A DNA stretch of 64,000 bases, from the NCBI RefSeq assembly GCF_014649915.1, contig NZ_BMTY01000004.1, positions 247,624 to 311,623 of the forward strand, read 5' to 3'. Each line of letters starts with the position of its first letter. Positions within the stretch are counted from its first letter, which is position 1. Below, piece by piece: positions 47,547 to 58,922 of the stretch. The notes below the pieces were generated by a model. The model did no database searches and was not told the origin of the DNA. It saw only the letters and a list, made by a program, of their open reading frames with translations. This DNA is from Streptomyces toxytricini. GTDB taxonomy: Bacteria > Actinomycetota > Actinomycetes > Streptomycetales > Streptomycetaceae. A program made the translations under genes and the position numbers.

Positions 47547-47788
47547 TACGGGGCCTCCAGCCACCCCTCGTACTCGGCGGCGAGGCCGTCCAGCGCCGAG
47601 GCGTCGAGCCGGCTCTCCGGGTCCTCGACGACCACGAGCCACTGGGCGTCCTCGGCGTCGTCCTCCCCGGCCAGGGCGTCCCGGACCAGCTGCGGCTCCT
47701 CGCCCGGCCCGAACCGCTCGACGACCTCCTCGGCCACCTCTTCGGCGGCGTCGCGGTCCGGCAGCACCAGTACATGTCGCACGTTCAC
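47546..47788 (-). CDS. Small acidic unknown protein, 80 residues
   Basis: This short protein begins MNVRHVLVLPDRDAAEEVAEE and ends ALDGLAAEYEGWLEAP. It is strongly acidic, with two strands (RHVLVLP and QWLVVVED) and two helices, in the order beta-alpha-alpha-beta-alpha, which suggests a small ferredoxin-like fold. It has no motif I recognise. I chose GTG 47788 because GACAAT, a -10-like box, lies 6 bases upstream on this strand. The frame is open further upstream only as a shadow of holA. It is divergent from holA and may share its promoter region. Confidence 0.65.
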   Translation of the reverse strand: MNVRHVLVLPDRDAAEEVAEEVVERFGPGEEPQLVRDALAGEDDAEDAQWLVVVEDPESRLDASALDGLAAEYEGWLEAP

Positions 47789-47794
47789 GCGACC

Positions 47795-47800
47795 ATTGTC
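47795..47800 (-). promoter_or_regulatory. -10 box of a leaderless promoter for the 80-residue gene
   Basis: On the minus strand GACAAT lies 6 bases before GTG 47788. Confidence 0.4.
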
Positions 47801-47849
47801 GGGCACGGGGCGAGGGGGCCTGTCGGTGCGGCATGGGATCCTGGAGGCG

Positions 47850-48848
47850 ATGGCCACCAGGAAGAACACCACCGACGATCCGCTCGCCCCGCTCACCCTC
47901 GCGGTGGGGCAGGAGGACCTGCTGCTCGACCGCGCCGTACGGGAGGTGGTGGCGGCTGCCCGCGCCGCCGACCCCGACACGGACGTGCGGGATCTGACGC
48001 CCGACCAGCTGCAGCCCGGCACCCTCGCCGAGCTGACCAGCCCCTCGCTGTTCTCCGAGCGCAAGGTGCTGGTCGTGCGCAACGCCCAGGACCTGTCCGC
48101 GGACACGGTCAAGGAGGTCAAGGCGTACGTCGGGGCGCCCATCGAGGACATCGCGCTCGTGCTCCTCCACGCGGGCGGCGCGAAGGGCAAGGGCCTGCTG
48201 GACGCGGCCCGCAAGGCCGGCGCCCGGGAGGTCGCCTGCCCGAAGATGGCCAAGGCGGCGGACCGGCTGGCGTTCGTCCGGGGCGAGTTCCGCACACTGG
48301 GCCGGTCGGCGACGCCGGAGGCCTGCCAGACGCTGGTCGACGCGATCGGCAGCGACCTGCGGGAGCTGGCCAGTGCCGTCGCACAGCTGTGCGCGGACGT
48401 CGAGGGCACCATCGACGAGGCAGTCGTCGGCCGCTACTACACGGGGCGGGCGGAGGCGTCCAGCTTCACCGTCGCCGACCGGGCGGTGGAGGGCCGGGCC
48501 GCCGAGGCCCTCGAAGCCCTGCGCTGGTCCCTCGCGACGGGCGTCGCCCCGGTGCTGATCACCAGTGCGCTGGCCCAGGCCGTCAGGGCCATCGGAAAGC
48601 TGGCGTCCGCCCCCCGCGGCGCCCGCCCCGCCGACCTGGCGCGCGACCTCGGCATGCCGCCGTGGAAGATCGACCGGGTCCGCCAGCAGATGCGCGGCTG
48701 GTCCGCGGACGGCGTCGCCGACGCGCTGCTCGCCGTCGCCGACGCCGACGCCGGAGTCAAGGGCGGCGGCGACGACCCGGAGTACGCCCTGGAGAAGGCG
48801 GTCGTGGCCGTGGCCCGTGCGGCCCGACCCCGCCGCCCCGCCCACTGA
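47850..48848 (+). CDS. holA: DNA polymerase III delta subunit
   Basis: This 332-residue protein is the clamp-loader subunit that opens the sliding clamp. It has the HolA layout: an N-terminal AAA+-like domain without a working P-loop (LTLAVGQEDLLLDRAVREVV), VLVVRNAQDLSAD, ELASAVAQLCADVEG and the C-terminal helical collar (MPPWKIDRVRQQMRGW). I chose ATG 47850 (MATRKNTTDDP), the usual start in Streptomyces. GTG 47826 or TTG 47796 are in frame and possible. GGAGG is close to the ATG (2 bases), so the ribosome site favours neither strongly. Confidence 0.92.
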   Translation: MATRKNTTDDPLAPLTLAVGQEDLLLDRAVREVVAAARAADPDTDVRDLTPDQLQPGTLAELTSPSLFSERKVLVVRNAQDLSADTVKEVKAYVGAPIEDIALVLLHAGGAKGKGLLDAARKAGAREVACPKMAKAADRLAFVRGEFRTLGRSATPEACQTLVDAIGSDLRELASAVAQLCADVEGTIDEAVVGRYYTGRAEASSFTVADRAVEGRAAEALEALRWSLATGVAPVLITSALAQAVRAIGKLASAPRGARPADLARDLGMPPWKIDRVRQQMRGWSADGVADALLAVADADAGVKGGGDDPEYALEKAVVAVARAARPRRPAH

Positions 48849-48863
48849 TCCGGAACGGCATGC

Positions 48864-48912
48864 CGAAGGCCCCGGCCGGCACCCTGGGGAAGGGCGACGG
48901 CCGGGGCCTTCG
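48864..48912. terminator. Bidirectional terminator between holA and rpsT
   Basis: CGAAGGCCCCGGCC and its exact complement form a 14-bp stem with a 21-base loop, between convergent genes. TTT follows on the plus strand. Confidence 0.7.
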
Positions 48913-49051
48913 TTTACTGCTCTGGTGCGCCGCACCCGCGTGGCGAACGCAGGCCGCGTGCGGCGCTGGTCTCCCCGCCGGGGCGGGGGAGGTGCCGGTC
49001 AGGAGCGGAAGAGAGGGCCCGCTGGGTCCGTTCCGGCGATCACATCAGTGC

Positions 49052-49318
49052 TCAGCCCTGGAGGGAGGCAACCTTGGAAGCCAGCGCCGACTTCTTGTTG
49101 GCGGCCGAGTTCTTGTGGATGACACCCTTCGAAGCAGCCTTGTCCAGCTTGCGGGAGGCGACGCGCGCCGCCGCAGTGGCCTTCTCGACGTCGCCGGCGG
49201 CGACGGCCTCGTTGGCCTTGCGGATGAAGGTGCGGAGCTCGGACTTGACGGACTTGTTGCGCAGGCGCGCCTTCTCGTTCGTCTTGTTCCGCTTGATCTG
49301 GGACTTGATGTTCGCCAC
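49052..49318 (-). CDS. rpsT: 30S ribosomal protein S20
   Basis: This 88-residue lysine- and alanine-rich helical protein binds 16S rRNA in the small subunit. It matches S20 along its length: [23 protein letters not shown] in pieces, [18 protein letters not shown] and [13 protein letters not shown] at the end. It starts with GTG preceded by AAAAGG. It is divergent from lepA, as in many actinobacteria, and convergent with holA across a hairpin. Confidence 0.98.
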   Translation of the reverse strand: MANIKSQIKRNKTNEKARLRNKSVKSELRTFIRKANEAVAAGDVEKATAAARVASRKLDKAASKGVIHKNSAANKKSALASKVASLQG

Positions 49319-49515
49319 GAAAGAGCCTTTTCAGGTTCAGAGTTTGATCTTCCGGTCGTGTCCCCCAGCTGAGAGGGCGTGGAAGACACAGCTGCCCAGG
49401 CTACCAGGGCGCCCACGGGTGGCCCAAACCGAGCGCACTGCCCCGTCCATGGGACCATGGAACGGACCGACACCCAGCCAGGCTTCCGACTGCGACCCGA
49501 GAATCAGGACACTGC

Positions 49516-51381
49516 GTGCCCGCCATCCCCAGCCACGTGCCCGAGCCGAGCCGTACCGACCCGGCGCTGATCCGCAACTTCTGCATCATCGCGCACATCG
49601 ACCACGGCAAGTCGACGCTCGCCGACCGGATGCTCCAGCTCACCGGTGTCGTCGACCAGCGGCAGATGCGCGCCCAGTACCTCGACCGCATGGACATCGA
49701 GCGCGAGCGCGGCATCACGATCAAGTCCCAGGCCGTCCGCCTCCCCTGGGCGCCCACCGAGGGCGACGGCGCGGGCAGGACGCACATCCTGAACATGATC
49801 GACACCCCGGGGCACGTCGACTTCACGTACGAGGTGTCGCGCTCCCTCGCCGCGTGCGAGGGCACGATCCTGCTGGTCGACGCCGCCCAGGGCATCGAGG
49901 CCCAGACCCTCGCCAACCTGTACCTGGCGATGGAGAACGACCTCACGATCGTCCCGGTCCTCAACAAGATCGACCTGCCGGCCGCCCAGCCGGAGAAGTT
50001 CGCCGAGGAGCTGGCGAACCTCGTCGGCTGCGAGCCCGACGACGTGCTGCGGGTGTCCGCCAAGACCGGTGTCGGCGTCGAGGCGCTCCTCGACCGGGTC
50101 GTGCAGAACGTCCCTGCGCCCGTCGGCGTCAAGGACGCCCCCGCCCGCGCGATGATCTTCGACTCCGTCTACGACTCCTACCGCGGCGTGGTCACCTACG
50201 TCCGCGTCGTCGACGGCACGCTCAACAAGCGCGAGCGCATCCGCATGATGTCCACCGGCGCCACCCACGAGCTGCTGGAGATCGGCACCAACTCGCCCGA
50301 GATGCTCCCGGCCGACGGCCTCTCCGTCGGCGAGGTCGGCTACCTGATCACCGGTGTGAAGGACGTCCGCCAGTCCAAGGTCGGCGACACCATCACCCAG
50401 CAGAGCGGCGGTGCCACCGAGGCCCTCGGCGGCTACAAGGACCCGAAGCCCATGGTCTTCTCGGGCCTGTACCCGCTCGACGGCTCCGACTACCCGGAGC
50501 TGCGCGACGCCCTGGACAAGCTCCAGCTCAACGACGCCGCCCTGGTGTACGAGCCGGAGACCTCCGCGGCCCTCGGCTTCGGCTTCCGCGTCGGCTTCCT
50601 CGGCCTGCTCCACCTCGACGTGATCCGCGAGCGCCTGGAGCGCGAGTTCGGCCTCGACCTGATCGCCACCGCGCCCAACGTGGTCTACCGCGTGGTCATG
50701 GAGGACAAGAGCGAGATCACGGTCACCAACCCGAGCGAGTTCCCCGAGGGGAAGATCTCGGAGGTGTACGAGCCGGTCGTGCGCGCCACCATCCTCGCGC
50801 CCACCGAGTTCATCGGCTCGATCATGGAGCTGTGCCAGAACCGCCGCGGCACCCTCCTCGGCATGGACTACCTCTCCGAGGACCGCGTCGAGATCCGCTA
50901 CACCCTGCCGCTCGCGGAGATCGTCTTCGACTTCTTCGACCAGCTGAAGTCCAAGACCCGCGGCTACGCCTCCCTCGACTACGAGCCCACCGGCGAGCAG
51001 GCCTCCAGCCTCGTCAAGGTCGACATCCTGCTCCACGGCGACAAGGTGGACGCGTTCTCCGCGATCACCCACAAGGACGCCGCCTACGCGTACGGCGTGC
51101 GCCTGGTCGCCAAGCTGCGCGAGCTGATCCCGCGGCAGGCGTTCGAGGTGCCGGTCCAGGCCGCCATCGGCTCCCGGGTCATCGCCCGCGAGACCATCCG
51201 CGCCATCCGCAAGGACGTCCTCGCCAAGTGCTACGGCGGTGACATCTCCCGTAAGCGGAAGCTGCTGGAGAAGCAGAAGGAAGGCAAGAAGCGGATGAAG
51301 ATGGTCGGCTCCGTGGAGGTCCCGCAGGAGGCCTTCATCGCCGTCCTCTCCAGCGACGAGTCCGGCGCCAAGAAGAAGTAG
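49516..51381 (+). CDS. lepA: Elongation factor 4 (LepA)
   Basis: This 621-residue GTPase acts on the ribosome, in initiation or back-translocation. The GTP-binding motifs are [11 protein letters not shown] (about 22-32), DTPGHVDF and NKIDLP; two EF-G-like domains follow, then the LepA-specific C-terminal domain with the basic end [18 protein letters not shown]. The GTG start ([16 protein letters not shown]) has an AGGA a few bases upstream. The same length and layout occur across actinobacteria. Confidence 0.97.
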   Translation: MPAIPSHVPEPSRTDPALIRNFCIIAHIDHGKSTLADRMLQLTGVVDQRQMRAQYLDRMDIERERGITIKSQAVRLPWAPTEGDGAGRTHILNMIDTPGHVDFTYEVSRSLAACEGTILLVDAAQGIEAQTLANLYLAMENDLTIVPVLNKIDLPAAQPEKFAEELANLVGCEPDDVLRVSAKTGVGVEALLDRVVQNVPAPVGVKDAPARAMIFDSVYDSYRGVVTYVRVVDGTLNKRERIRMMSTGATHELLEIGTNSPEMLPADGLSVGEVGYLITGVKDVRQSKVGDTITQQSGGATEALGGYKDPKPMVFSGLYPLDGSDYPELRDALDKLQLNDAALVYEPETSAALGFGFRVGFLGLLHLDVIRERLEREFGLDLIATAPNVVYRVVMEDKSEITVTNPSEFPEGKISEVYEPVVRATILAPTEFIGSIMELCQNRRGTLLGMDYLSEDRVEIRYTLPLAEIVFDFFDQLKSKTRGYASLDYEPTGEQASSLVKVDILLHGDKVDAFSAITHKDAAYAYGVRLVAKLRELIPRQAFEVPVQAAIGSRVIARETIRAIRKDVLAKCYGGDISRKRKLLEKQKEGKKRMKMVGSVEVPQEAFIAVLSSDESGAKKK

Positions 51382-51408
51382 CAGCCGGCCGCACCGACAG
51401 CCGGAACG

Positions 51409-51434
51409 GGCCCCCGCACGCACCTGCGGGGGCC
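51409..51434 (+). terminator. lepA terminator
   Basis: GGCCCCCGCA and TGCGGGGGCC form a perfect 10-bp stem with a 6-base loop, 27 bases after the stop, followed by TGTTTC. Confidence 0.8.
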
Positions 51435-51609
51435 TGTTTCGTTATGAATCGGCGGCTCAAGGGCTCTTACGCGTCAGCCGGAGGGCCCCTAGTCTGATCA
51501 CTGCCCCGTTGGTTACTCGCCAGTTTCAGACCCTGGTCTCAAACCCTGTTGGAAGCCGCCGTCCCACCCCCTAGGGCGGCAGCCCTGCCGCGTGGTCCGG
51601 AGGACGTCC

Positions 51610-53499
<1,890 letters not shown>

Positions 53500-53522
53500 A
53501 AACCCGCGCGGCCCCCGCACCG

Positions 53523-53554
53523 CCCGGCCCCCGGCCCCGCCGGAGGGGGCCGGG
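53523..53554 (+). terminator. Terminator after the acyl-CoA ligase gene
   Basis: CCCGGCCCCC and GGGGGCCGGG form a perfect 10-bp stem 24 bases after the stop codon. Confidence 0.6.
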
Positions 53555-53624
53555 CCCGCCGCCGGACCGCCCCCGCCCGCCCGCGGAGCGCCGCGCGCAC
53601 GGACCGGCCCGGGCGGGCGTGCGG

Positions 53625-53630
53625 GACAAT
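53625..53630 (+). promoter_or_regulatory. -10 box of a leaderless hemW promoter
   Basis: GACAAT lies 6 bases before ATG 53637. Confidence 0.45.
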
Positions 53631-53636
53631 GGGCCC

Positions 53637-54869
53637 ATGCCTTCCGCACTGCCCGACGGTGAACCCATGCCCGAAGACGGCGCGCTGCCGCCGCACGCCC
53701 TGGCGGGCGCCGGGGACCGTCCGCTCGGGTTCTACCTGCACGTCCCGTACTGCGCCACGCGCTGCGGGTACTGCGACTTCAACACGTACACCGCCACCGA
53801 GCTGCGCGGCAGCGGAGGCGTGCTCGCCTCCCGGGAGAACTACGCCGACACCCTCGCCGACGAGGTCCGCCTCGCCCGCAAGGTCCTCGGCGACGACCCC
53901 CGGCCGGTCCGCACGGTCTTCGTCGGCGGCGGCACCCCGACCCTGCTGCCGGCCGCGCACCTCGTCCGCATGCTGGCCGCCGTCCGGGACGAATTCGGCC
54001 TCGCACCCGACGCGGAGGTCACGACCGAGGCCAACCCCGAGTCGGTCGACGCCGCCTACCTGGCCGAACTGCGCGAGGGCGGCTTCAACCGGATCTCCTT
54101 CGGCATGCAGAGCGCCAAGCGGCACGTCCTGCAGGTGCTGGACCGCACCCACACGCCCGGGCGCCCCGAGGCCTGCGTCGCCGAGGCCCGCGGGGCCGGC
54201 TTCGACCACGTCAACCTCGACCTGATCTACGGCACGCCCGGTGAGAGCGACGACGACTGGCGCGACTCCCTCGACGCCGCGCTCGGCGCCGGGCCCGACC
54301 ACGTCTCCGCGTACGCGCTGATCGTCGAGGAGGGCACCCAGCTCGCCCGCCGGATCCGCCGCGGCGAGGTCCCCATGACCGACGACGACGTCCACGCCGA
54401 CCGGTACCTGATCGCCGACGAGGTCCTCGCCGGCGCCGGCTTCCACTGGTACGAGGTGTCGAACTGGGCGACCTCCGAGGCCGGGCGCTGCCTGCACAAC
54501 GAGCTGTACTGGCGCGGCGCCGACTGGTGGGGCGCCGGCCCCGGCGCGCACAGCCACGTCGGCGGGGTGCGCTGGTGGAACGTGAAGCACCCCGGCGCCT
54601 ACGCGGCTGCGCTCGCCGCCGGGCGCTCGCCCGGGGCGGGCCGGGAGCTGCTGTCGGCGGAGGACCGCCGCGTGGAGCGGATCCTGCTGGAGCTGCGGCT
54701 GGCCGAGGGCGCCCCGCTGGAGCTGCTCGCCGAGCAGGGGCTCGCCGCCTCGCGCCGGGCGCTCGCGGACGGGCTGCTGGAGGCCGGGCCGTACCGCGAG
54801 GGGCGGGCCGTGCTCACGCTGCGCGGCAGGCTGCTCGCCGACGCGGTGGTCCGCGACCTGGTGGACTGA
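53637..54869 (+). CDS. hemW: HemW, radical SAM heme chaperone
   Basis: This 410-residue protein is related to oxygen-independent coproporphyrinogen oxidase but belongs to the heme-chaperone branch. The radical SAM cysteines are C39, C43 and C46 (CATRCGYC), with a shorter N-terminus than HemN, and the HemW marker HNxxYW is present as HNELYWRGADWWG. GGGTPTLLP and FGMQSAKRHVL are also typical. ATG 53637 (MPSALPDGEP) has a -10 box 6 bases upstream. It converges with the DUF3097 gene. Its usual annotation as coproporphyrinogen III oxidase would be misleading. Confidence 0.92.
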   Translation: MPSALPDGEPMPEDGALPPHALAGAGDRPLGFYLHVPYCATRCGYCDFNTYTATELRGSGGVLASRENYADTLADEVRLARKVLGDDPRPVRTVFVGGGTPTLLPAAHLVRMLAAVRDEFGLAPDAEVTTEANPESVDAAYLAELREGGFNRISFGMQSAKRHVLQVLDRTHTPGRPEACVAEARGAGFDHVNLDLIYGTPGESDDDWRDSLDAALGAGPDHVSAYALIVEEGTQLARRIRRGEVPMTDDDVHADRYLIADEVLAGAGFHWYEVSNWATSEAGRCLHNELYWRGADWWGAGPGAHSHVGGVRWWNVKHPGAYAAALAAGRSPGAGRELLSAEDRRVERILLELRLAEGAPLELLAEQGLAASRRALADGLLEAGPYREGRAVLTLRGRLLADAVVRDLVD

Positions 54870-54908
54870 GGGCGGCTCCGGGGCCCGCCCCCGCCCGCCC
54901 CGGCCCCG

Positions 54909-55715
54909 TCAGCCGGCGGGGGCCGTGACGAAGTCGATCAGTTCCTCGACACGGCCCAGCAGGGACGGCTCCAGGTCGCGGTACGACGCCACGCGGGACA
55001 GGACGTGCCGCCAGGCCGCGCCGGTGTTCTCCGGCCAGCCCAGCGCGCGGCAGACGCCCGTCTTCCAGTCCTGGCCGGGCGGGATGACCGGCCAGGCCGC
55101 GATGCCCAGCGAGGACGGCTTCACCGCCTGCCAGACGTCCACGTACGGGTGACCCACGACCAGGACGTGCTCGCCGGACACCTGCGCGGCGATGCGGGAC
55201 TCCTTCGACCCCGGGACGAGGTGGTCCACCAGCACGCCCAGGCGGGCGTCCGGACCGGGCGCGAACTCGGCGACCACGGCCGGCAGGTCGTCGACGCCCT
55301 CCAGGTACTCCACGACGACGCCCTCGATCCGCAGGTCGTCGCCCCAGACCCGCTCGACGAGCTCGGCGTCGTGCCGGCCCTCCACGTAGATGCGGCCCGC
55401 CCGCGCCACCCGCGCCCTGGCGCCGGGGACGGCGATCGAGCCCGACGCGGTGCGCCGCGGGCCCGCCGGCGCCCGGGAGGGCCGTACGAGGGTGACGGGG
55501 GCGCCTTCCAGCAGGAACCCGCGCGGCTCCAGCGGGAACACCCGCCTCTTGCCGAAGCGGTCCTCCAGGGTCACCGTGCCCGCCTCACAGGCGACGACGG
55601 CCCCGCAGAAGCCGGTGCCCGCCTCCTCCACCACCAGGTCGGGCTCGGCCGGCACCTCCGGGACGGGCTTGGGGCGCTTCCACTGCGGGGTCAGGTCGGG
55701 GGAGTACTCGCGCAT
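54909..55715 (-). CDS. DUF3097 family protein
   Basis: This 268-residue actinobacterial protein is of unknown function. It starts MREYSPDLTPQWKRPK and contains the conserved RIYVEGRHDAELVERVWGDDLR and GVLVDHLVPGSKESRIAAQV in pieces; these resemble a TOPRIM-like metal-binding fold with acidic residues (E, D.D), so a nucleic-acid role is possible (inference). ATG 55715 has TAGGGT 7 bases upstream, so the mRNA is probably leaderless. The much longer frame upstream is a shadow of the MBL gene. Confidence 0.85.
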   Translation of the reverse strand: MREYSPDLTPQWKRPKPVPEVPAEPDLVVEEAGTGFCGAVVACEAGTVTLEDRFGKRRVFPLEPRGFLLEGAPVTLVRPSRAPAGPRRTASGSIAVPGARARVARAGRIYVEGRHDAELVERVWGDDLRIEGVVVEYLEGVDDLPAVVAEFAPGPDARLGVLVDHLVPGSKESRIAAQVSGEHVLVVGHPYVDVWQAVKPSSLGIAAWPVIPPGQDWKTGVCRALGWPENTGAAWRHVLSRVASYRDLEPSLLGRVEELIDFVTAPAG

Positions 55716-55722
55716 CCGGCCG

Positions 55723-55728
55723 ACCCTA
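55723..55728 (-). promoter_or_regulatory. -10 box of a leaderless promoter for the DUF3097 gene
   Basis: On the minus strand TAGGGT lies 7 bases before ATG 55715. Confidence 0.45.
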
Positions 55729-55743
55729 GGAGAGCGGGCGCGC

Positions 55744-56469
55744 TCAGGCGCCCGACACGCCGAAACGCGCCGCCAGTGTGGCGCGTTGCGCACGGACGAA
55801 CGCCGCGTCGACGACCGCCCCGTGCCCCGGCACGTACAGGGCGTCCCCGCCGCCCAGCGCCAGCAGCCGGTCCAGCGCCGCGGGCCACTGCGCCGGCACC
55901 GCGTCGGGGCCGGCCTGCGGCTCCCCGGACTCCTCCACCAGGTCGCCGCAGAAGACCGTCTCCCGCTCGCCGGGCACGAGCACCGCCAGGTCGTGGCGGG
56001 TGTGCCCGGGGGAGACGTTCGCGAGCAGCGCCTGCACCCCGCCCAGGTCGAGCGTCCACTCGCCCGACACCAGGTGCCGCGGGACCACCAGCAGGTCGGC
56101 CGCCTCGGCGGCGTCCGCCGGGTCCAGGCCGTGGCGCACGGCGTCGCCGCGGAGCTCCTCGCGGCCCGCGGAGAGCTCGGCGTCGAGGCCGACGGCGCCG
56201 TACACCTCGGCGCCGGCGAAGGCCGCACCGCCCAGAACGTGATCGAAATGGCCGTGCGTGAATGCGATATGGGTCACGTGCCGGCCCGTCAGGCGCTCCG
56301 CCTCGGCCCGCAGCAGGGCCCCCTCCCGGACGCTCGAACCGGGGTCGACGATCAGTACGGAATCGTCCCCGACCACCAGTCCCACCGTGCAATCCCACAC
56401 CGGGAGGCGCTTCCGGCCGGTCCGCCGGGTCAGCCTCTCCCAGCCCGCCTCTTCCCAAGCCACGTCCAT
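55744..56469 (-). CDS. MBL fold metallo-hydrolase
   Basis: This 241-residue enzyme has the metallo-beta-lactamase fold with the zinc motif HGHFDH at 72-77, DPGSSVREG before it, the third ligand in [10 protein letters not shown] and the fourth region PGHGAVVD. It is soluble, with no signal peptide. The substrate could be a thioester, lactone or other hydrolysable compound; sequence alone does not decide. The ATG has TAGCGT 6 bases upstream. It is divergent from hrcA, and the intergenic region of about 140 bases holds the hrcA promoter and CIRCE. Confidence 0.88.
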   Translation of the reverse strand: MDVAWEEAGWERLTRRTGRKRLPVWDCTVGLVVGDDSVLIVDPGSSVREGALLRAEAERLTGRHVTHIAFTHGHFDHVLGGAAFAGAEVYGAVGLDAELSAGREELRGDAVRHGLDPADAAEAADLLVVPRHLVSGEWTLDLGGVQALLANVSPGHTRHDLAVLVPGERETVFCGDLVEESGEPQAGPDAVPAQWPAALDRLLALGGGDALYVPGHGAVVDAAFVRAQRATLAARFGVSGA

Positions 56470-56475
56470 ACCGCG

Positions 56476-56481
56476 ACGCTA
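56476..56481 (-). promoter_or_regulatory. -10 box of a leaderless promoter for the MBL hydrolase gene
   Basis: On the minus strand TAGCGT lies 6 bases before the ATG at 56469. Confidence 0.4.
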
Positions 56482-56496
56482 CCTGGCGGGCCGCCC

Positions 56497-56527
56497 TTGC
56501 TAGCCGCGTACCCCCCGGCCGTACACT
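56497..56527 (+). promoter_or_regulatory. Probable hrcA promoter
   Basis: TTGCTA and TACACT are separated by 19 bases, a little long. The expected start point would fall just before the CIRCE element. Confidence 0.5.
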
Positions 56528-56540
56528 GACCGGGGGATCT

Positions 56541-56567
56541 CTGGCACTCGTACGACCCGAGTGCCAA
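56541..56567 (+). promoter_or_regulatory. CIRCE operator (HrcA binding site)
   Basis: TGGCACTC, nine bases, GAGTGCCA is a perfect inverted repeat with the CIRCE spacing; the core GCACTC-N9-GAGTGC matches the consensus. It lies 46 bases before the hrcA ATG, so HrcA should repress its own operon and heat should release it. Confidence 0.9.
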
Positions 56568-56612
56568 ACCGAACGACCACCACGACCCGCATCACAGCTG
56601 GAGGTGCGCGCG

Positions 56613-57629
56613 ATGCTCAGCGAACGCAGACTCGAGGTGCTGCGCGCCATCGTCCAGGACTACGTCGGGACGGAGGAGCCGGTCGGCTCCAAGGCGCTCA
56701 CGGAGCGGCACAGGCTCGGCGTCTCGCCCGCCACCGTGCGCAACGACATGGCCGTGCTGGAGGAGGAGGGCTATATCGCCCAGCCGCACACCAGCGCGGG
56801 CCGCATCCCCACGGACAAGGGCTACCGGCTGTTCGTGGACCGGCTGGCGGGGGTCAAGCCGCTGTCGACGCCCGAGCGCCGGGCCATCCAGAACTTCCTC
56901 GACGGGGCCGTCGACCTCGACGACGTCGTCGGCCGCACCGTGCGGCTGCTCGCGCAGCTGACCCGGCAGGTCGCGATCGTCCAGTACCCCTCGCTGACCC
57001 GCTCGACCGTCCGGCACGTGGAGCTGCTGTCGCTGGCTCCCGCGCGCCTGATGCTCGTGCTGATCACCGACACGGGGCGGGTCGAGCAGCGGCTCGTCGA
57101 CTGCCCGGCGCCCTTCGGCGAGGCCGCGCTGGCCGACCTGCGGGCGCGGCTCAACAGCCGGGTCGTCGGCCGCCGGTTCACGGACGTGCCGACGCTGGTG
57201 CAGGACCTGCCCGAGTCGTTCGAGCCGGACGACCGGGGCACGGTGTCGACCGTGCTGTCGACGCTGCTGGAGACCCTGGCCGAGGAGGCCGAGGAGCGCC
57301 TGATGATCGCAGGCACCGCCAATCTGACGCGCTCCGGGCACGATTTCCCCCTGACGATCAGGCCCGTGCTGGAGGCTCTGGAGGAGCAGGTCGTGCTCCT
57401 CAAGCTGCTCGGCGAGGCCAATGAATCGGGCATGGCTGTACGAATCGGGCATGAGAATGCCTACGAGGGACTGAACTCCACGTCCGTCGTCTCGGTCGGC
57501 TACGGTTCGGGCGGCGAGACAGTCGCCAAACTCGGCGTGGTCGGACCGACCCGCATGGACTACCCCGGAACGATGGGAGCGGTACGCGCAGTGGCACGTT
57601 ACGTCGGACAGATCCTGGCGGAGTCGTAA
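56613..57629 (+). CDS. hrcA: Heat-inducible transcription repressor HrcA
   Basis: This 338-residue repressor binds CIRCE operators of chaperone genes. It has the N-terminal winged-helix domain ([39 protein letters not shown]) followed by the GAF-like and dimer domains of HrcA. The ATG ([10 protein letters not shown]) has GGAGGT at the right distance; the longer frame from 56262 is the shadow of the divergent gene. dnaJ starts directly after its stop, so the two form the hrcA-dnaJ operon under the CIRCE at 56541. Confidence 0.97.
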   Translation: MLSERRLEVLRAIVQDYVGTEEPVGSKALTERHRLGVSPATVRNDMAVLEEEGYIAQPHTSAGRIPTDKGYRLFVDRLAGVKPLSTPERRAIQNFLDGAVDLDDVVGRTVRLLAQLTRQVAIVQYPSLTRSTVRHVELLSLAPARLMLVLITDTGRVEQRLVDCPAPFGEAALADLRARLNSRVVGRRFTDVPTLVQDLPESFEPDDRGTVSTVLSTLLETLAEEAEERLMIAGTANLTRSGHDFPLTIRPVLEALEEQVVLLKLLGEANESGMAVRIGHENAYEGLNSTSVVSVGYGSGGETVAKLGVVGPTRMDYPGTMGAVRAVARYVGQILAES

Positions 57630-58766
57630 GTGGCCACGGACTACTACGCCGTACTCGGCGTGCGCCGCGACGCATCGCAGGACGAGATCAAGAAGGCCTT
57701 CCGCCGCCTCGCGCGCGAGCTCCACCCGGACGTCAACCCGGACCCGAAGACGCAGGAGCGCTTCAAGGAGATCAACGCCGCGTACGAGGTGCTCTCGGAC
57801 CCGCAGAAGAAGCAGGTCTACGACCTCGGCGGCGACCCGCTGTCCTCCTCGGGCGGCGGCGGCGCCGGCGGCTTCGGTGCGGGCGGCTTCGGCAACTTCT
57901 CCGACATCATGGACGCCTTCTTCGGCCAGGCGGCGCAGCGCGGCCCGCGCTCGCGCACCCGCCGCGGCCAGGACGCCATGATCCGCCTGGACCTGGAGCT
58001 GGACGAGGCCGCCTTCGGCACGACCAAGGAGATCCAGGTCGACACGGCCGTCGTCTGCACCACCTGCTCCGGTGAGGGCGCCGCCCCCGGCACCTCGGCG
58101 CAGACGTGCGACATGTGCCGCGGCCGCGGCGAGGTCTCGCAGGTCACCCGGTCCTTCCTGGGCCAGGTCATGACCTCGCGCCCCTGCCCGCAGTGCCAGG
58201 GCTTCGGCACGGTCGTCCCCACCCCGTGCCCCGAGTGCGCGGGCGACGGCCGGGTCCGCTCCCGCCGCAGCCTCACGGTGAAGATCCCCGCCGGCGTCGA
58301 GAACGGCACCCGGATCCAGCTCGCGGGCGAGGGCGAGGTCGGCCCCGGCGGCGGCCCCGCCGGCGACCTGTACGTCGAGATCCACGAGCTGAGCCACCCG
58401 GTGTTCCAGCGGCGCGGCGACGACCTGCACTGCACGGTCACCCTCCCGATGACCGCGGCTGCCCTCGGCACCAAGTGCCCGCTGGAGACGCTGGACGGCA
58501 TGGAGGAGGTCGACATCCGGCCCGGCACCCAGTCCGGCCAGTCGATTCCGCTGCACGGCCGCGGCGTCACCCACCTGCGCGGCGGCGGGCGCGGCGACCT
58601 CATCGTGCACGTCGAGGTCCAGACCCCCGCCAAGCTGGACGCCCAGCAGGAGGAGCTGCTGCGGCAGCTCGCCAAGCTGCGCGGCGAGGAGCGCCCCATG
58701 GGCCAGTTCGCCCCCGGCCAGCAGGGTCTCTTCAGTCGCCTGAAGGACGCCTTCAACGGCCGCTGA
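57630..58766 (+). CDS. dnaJ: Chaperone DnaJ (second, HrcA-linked type)
   Basis: This 378-residue co-chaperone stimulates DnaK. The J domain has HPD at 32-34, followed by a short Gly/Phe region (GGGGAGGFGAGGFGNF), four CxxCxGxG zinc repeats (CTTCSGEG, CDMCRGRG, CPQCQGFG, CPECAGDG) and the C-terminal substrate-binding domain. The GTG start comes immediately after the hrcA TAA, with GGCGGAG as ribosome site inside hrcA. In Streptomyces this is usually called dnaJ2; the dnaK-linked copy is expected elsewhere. A strong hairpin follows. Confidence 0.96.
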   Translation: MATDYYAVLGVRRDASQDEIKKAFRRLARELHPDVNPDPKTQERFKEINAAYEVLSDPQKKQVYDLGGDPLSSSGGGGAGGFGAGGFGNFSDIMDAFFGQAAQRGPRSRTRRGQDAMIRLDLELDEAAFGTTKEIQVDTAVVCTTCSGEGAAPGTSAQTCDMCRGRGEVSQVTRSFLGQVMTSRPCPQCQGFGTVVPTPCPECAGDGRVRSRRSLTVKIPAGVENGTRIQLAGEGEVGPGGGPAGDLYVEIHELSHPVFQRRGDDLHCTVTLPMTAAALGTKCPLETLDGMEEVDIRPGTQSGQSIPLHGRGVTHLRGGGRGDLIVHVEVQTPAKLDAQQEELLRQLAKLRGEERPMGQFAPGQQGLFSRLKDAFNGR

Positions 58767-58784
58767 CCTGCCGCTTCGGACGGC

Positions 58785-58826
58785 CGCCGAGCCCGGCCCG
58801 GGAACCTTCCCGGGCCGGGCTCGGCG
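58785..58826 (+). terminator. Terminator of hrcA-dnaJ
   Basis: A perfect 20-base inverted repeat (58785-58804 with 58807-58826) with only CC between the arms begins 18 bases after the stop; the real loop will be at least 4 bases. Confidence 0.8.
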
Positions 58827-58922
58827 CCTTCCGGGGACCGCCGCGGCCGCCCGGCGCGGCGGACTATGCCAGGCGAGTACGGTGATTCGGCCCCGTGAGC
58901 GGGACGTGGCACGATGCGGTGC

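Larger units (their letters stand above)
46620..49372 (+). other. Open-frame extension of comEC with no stop
   Basis: In the ComEC reading frame, no stop occurs until 49370-49372. The predicted extension is Arg/Gly/Ala/His rich and reads as an out-of-phase shadow of yceI and holA and antisense to S20. It has no domain. It is listed so the formal end of the frame is on record; I do not believe it is a real protein part. Confidence 0.6.
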
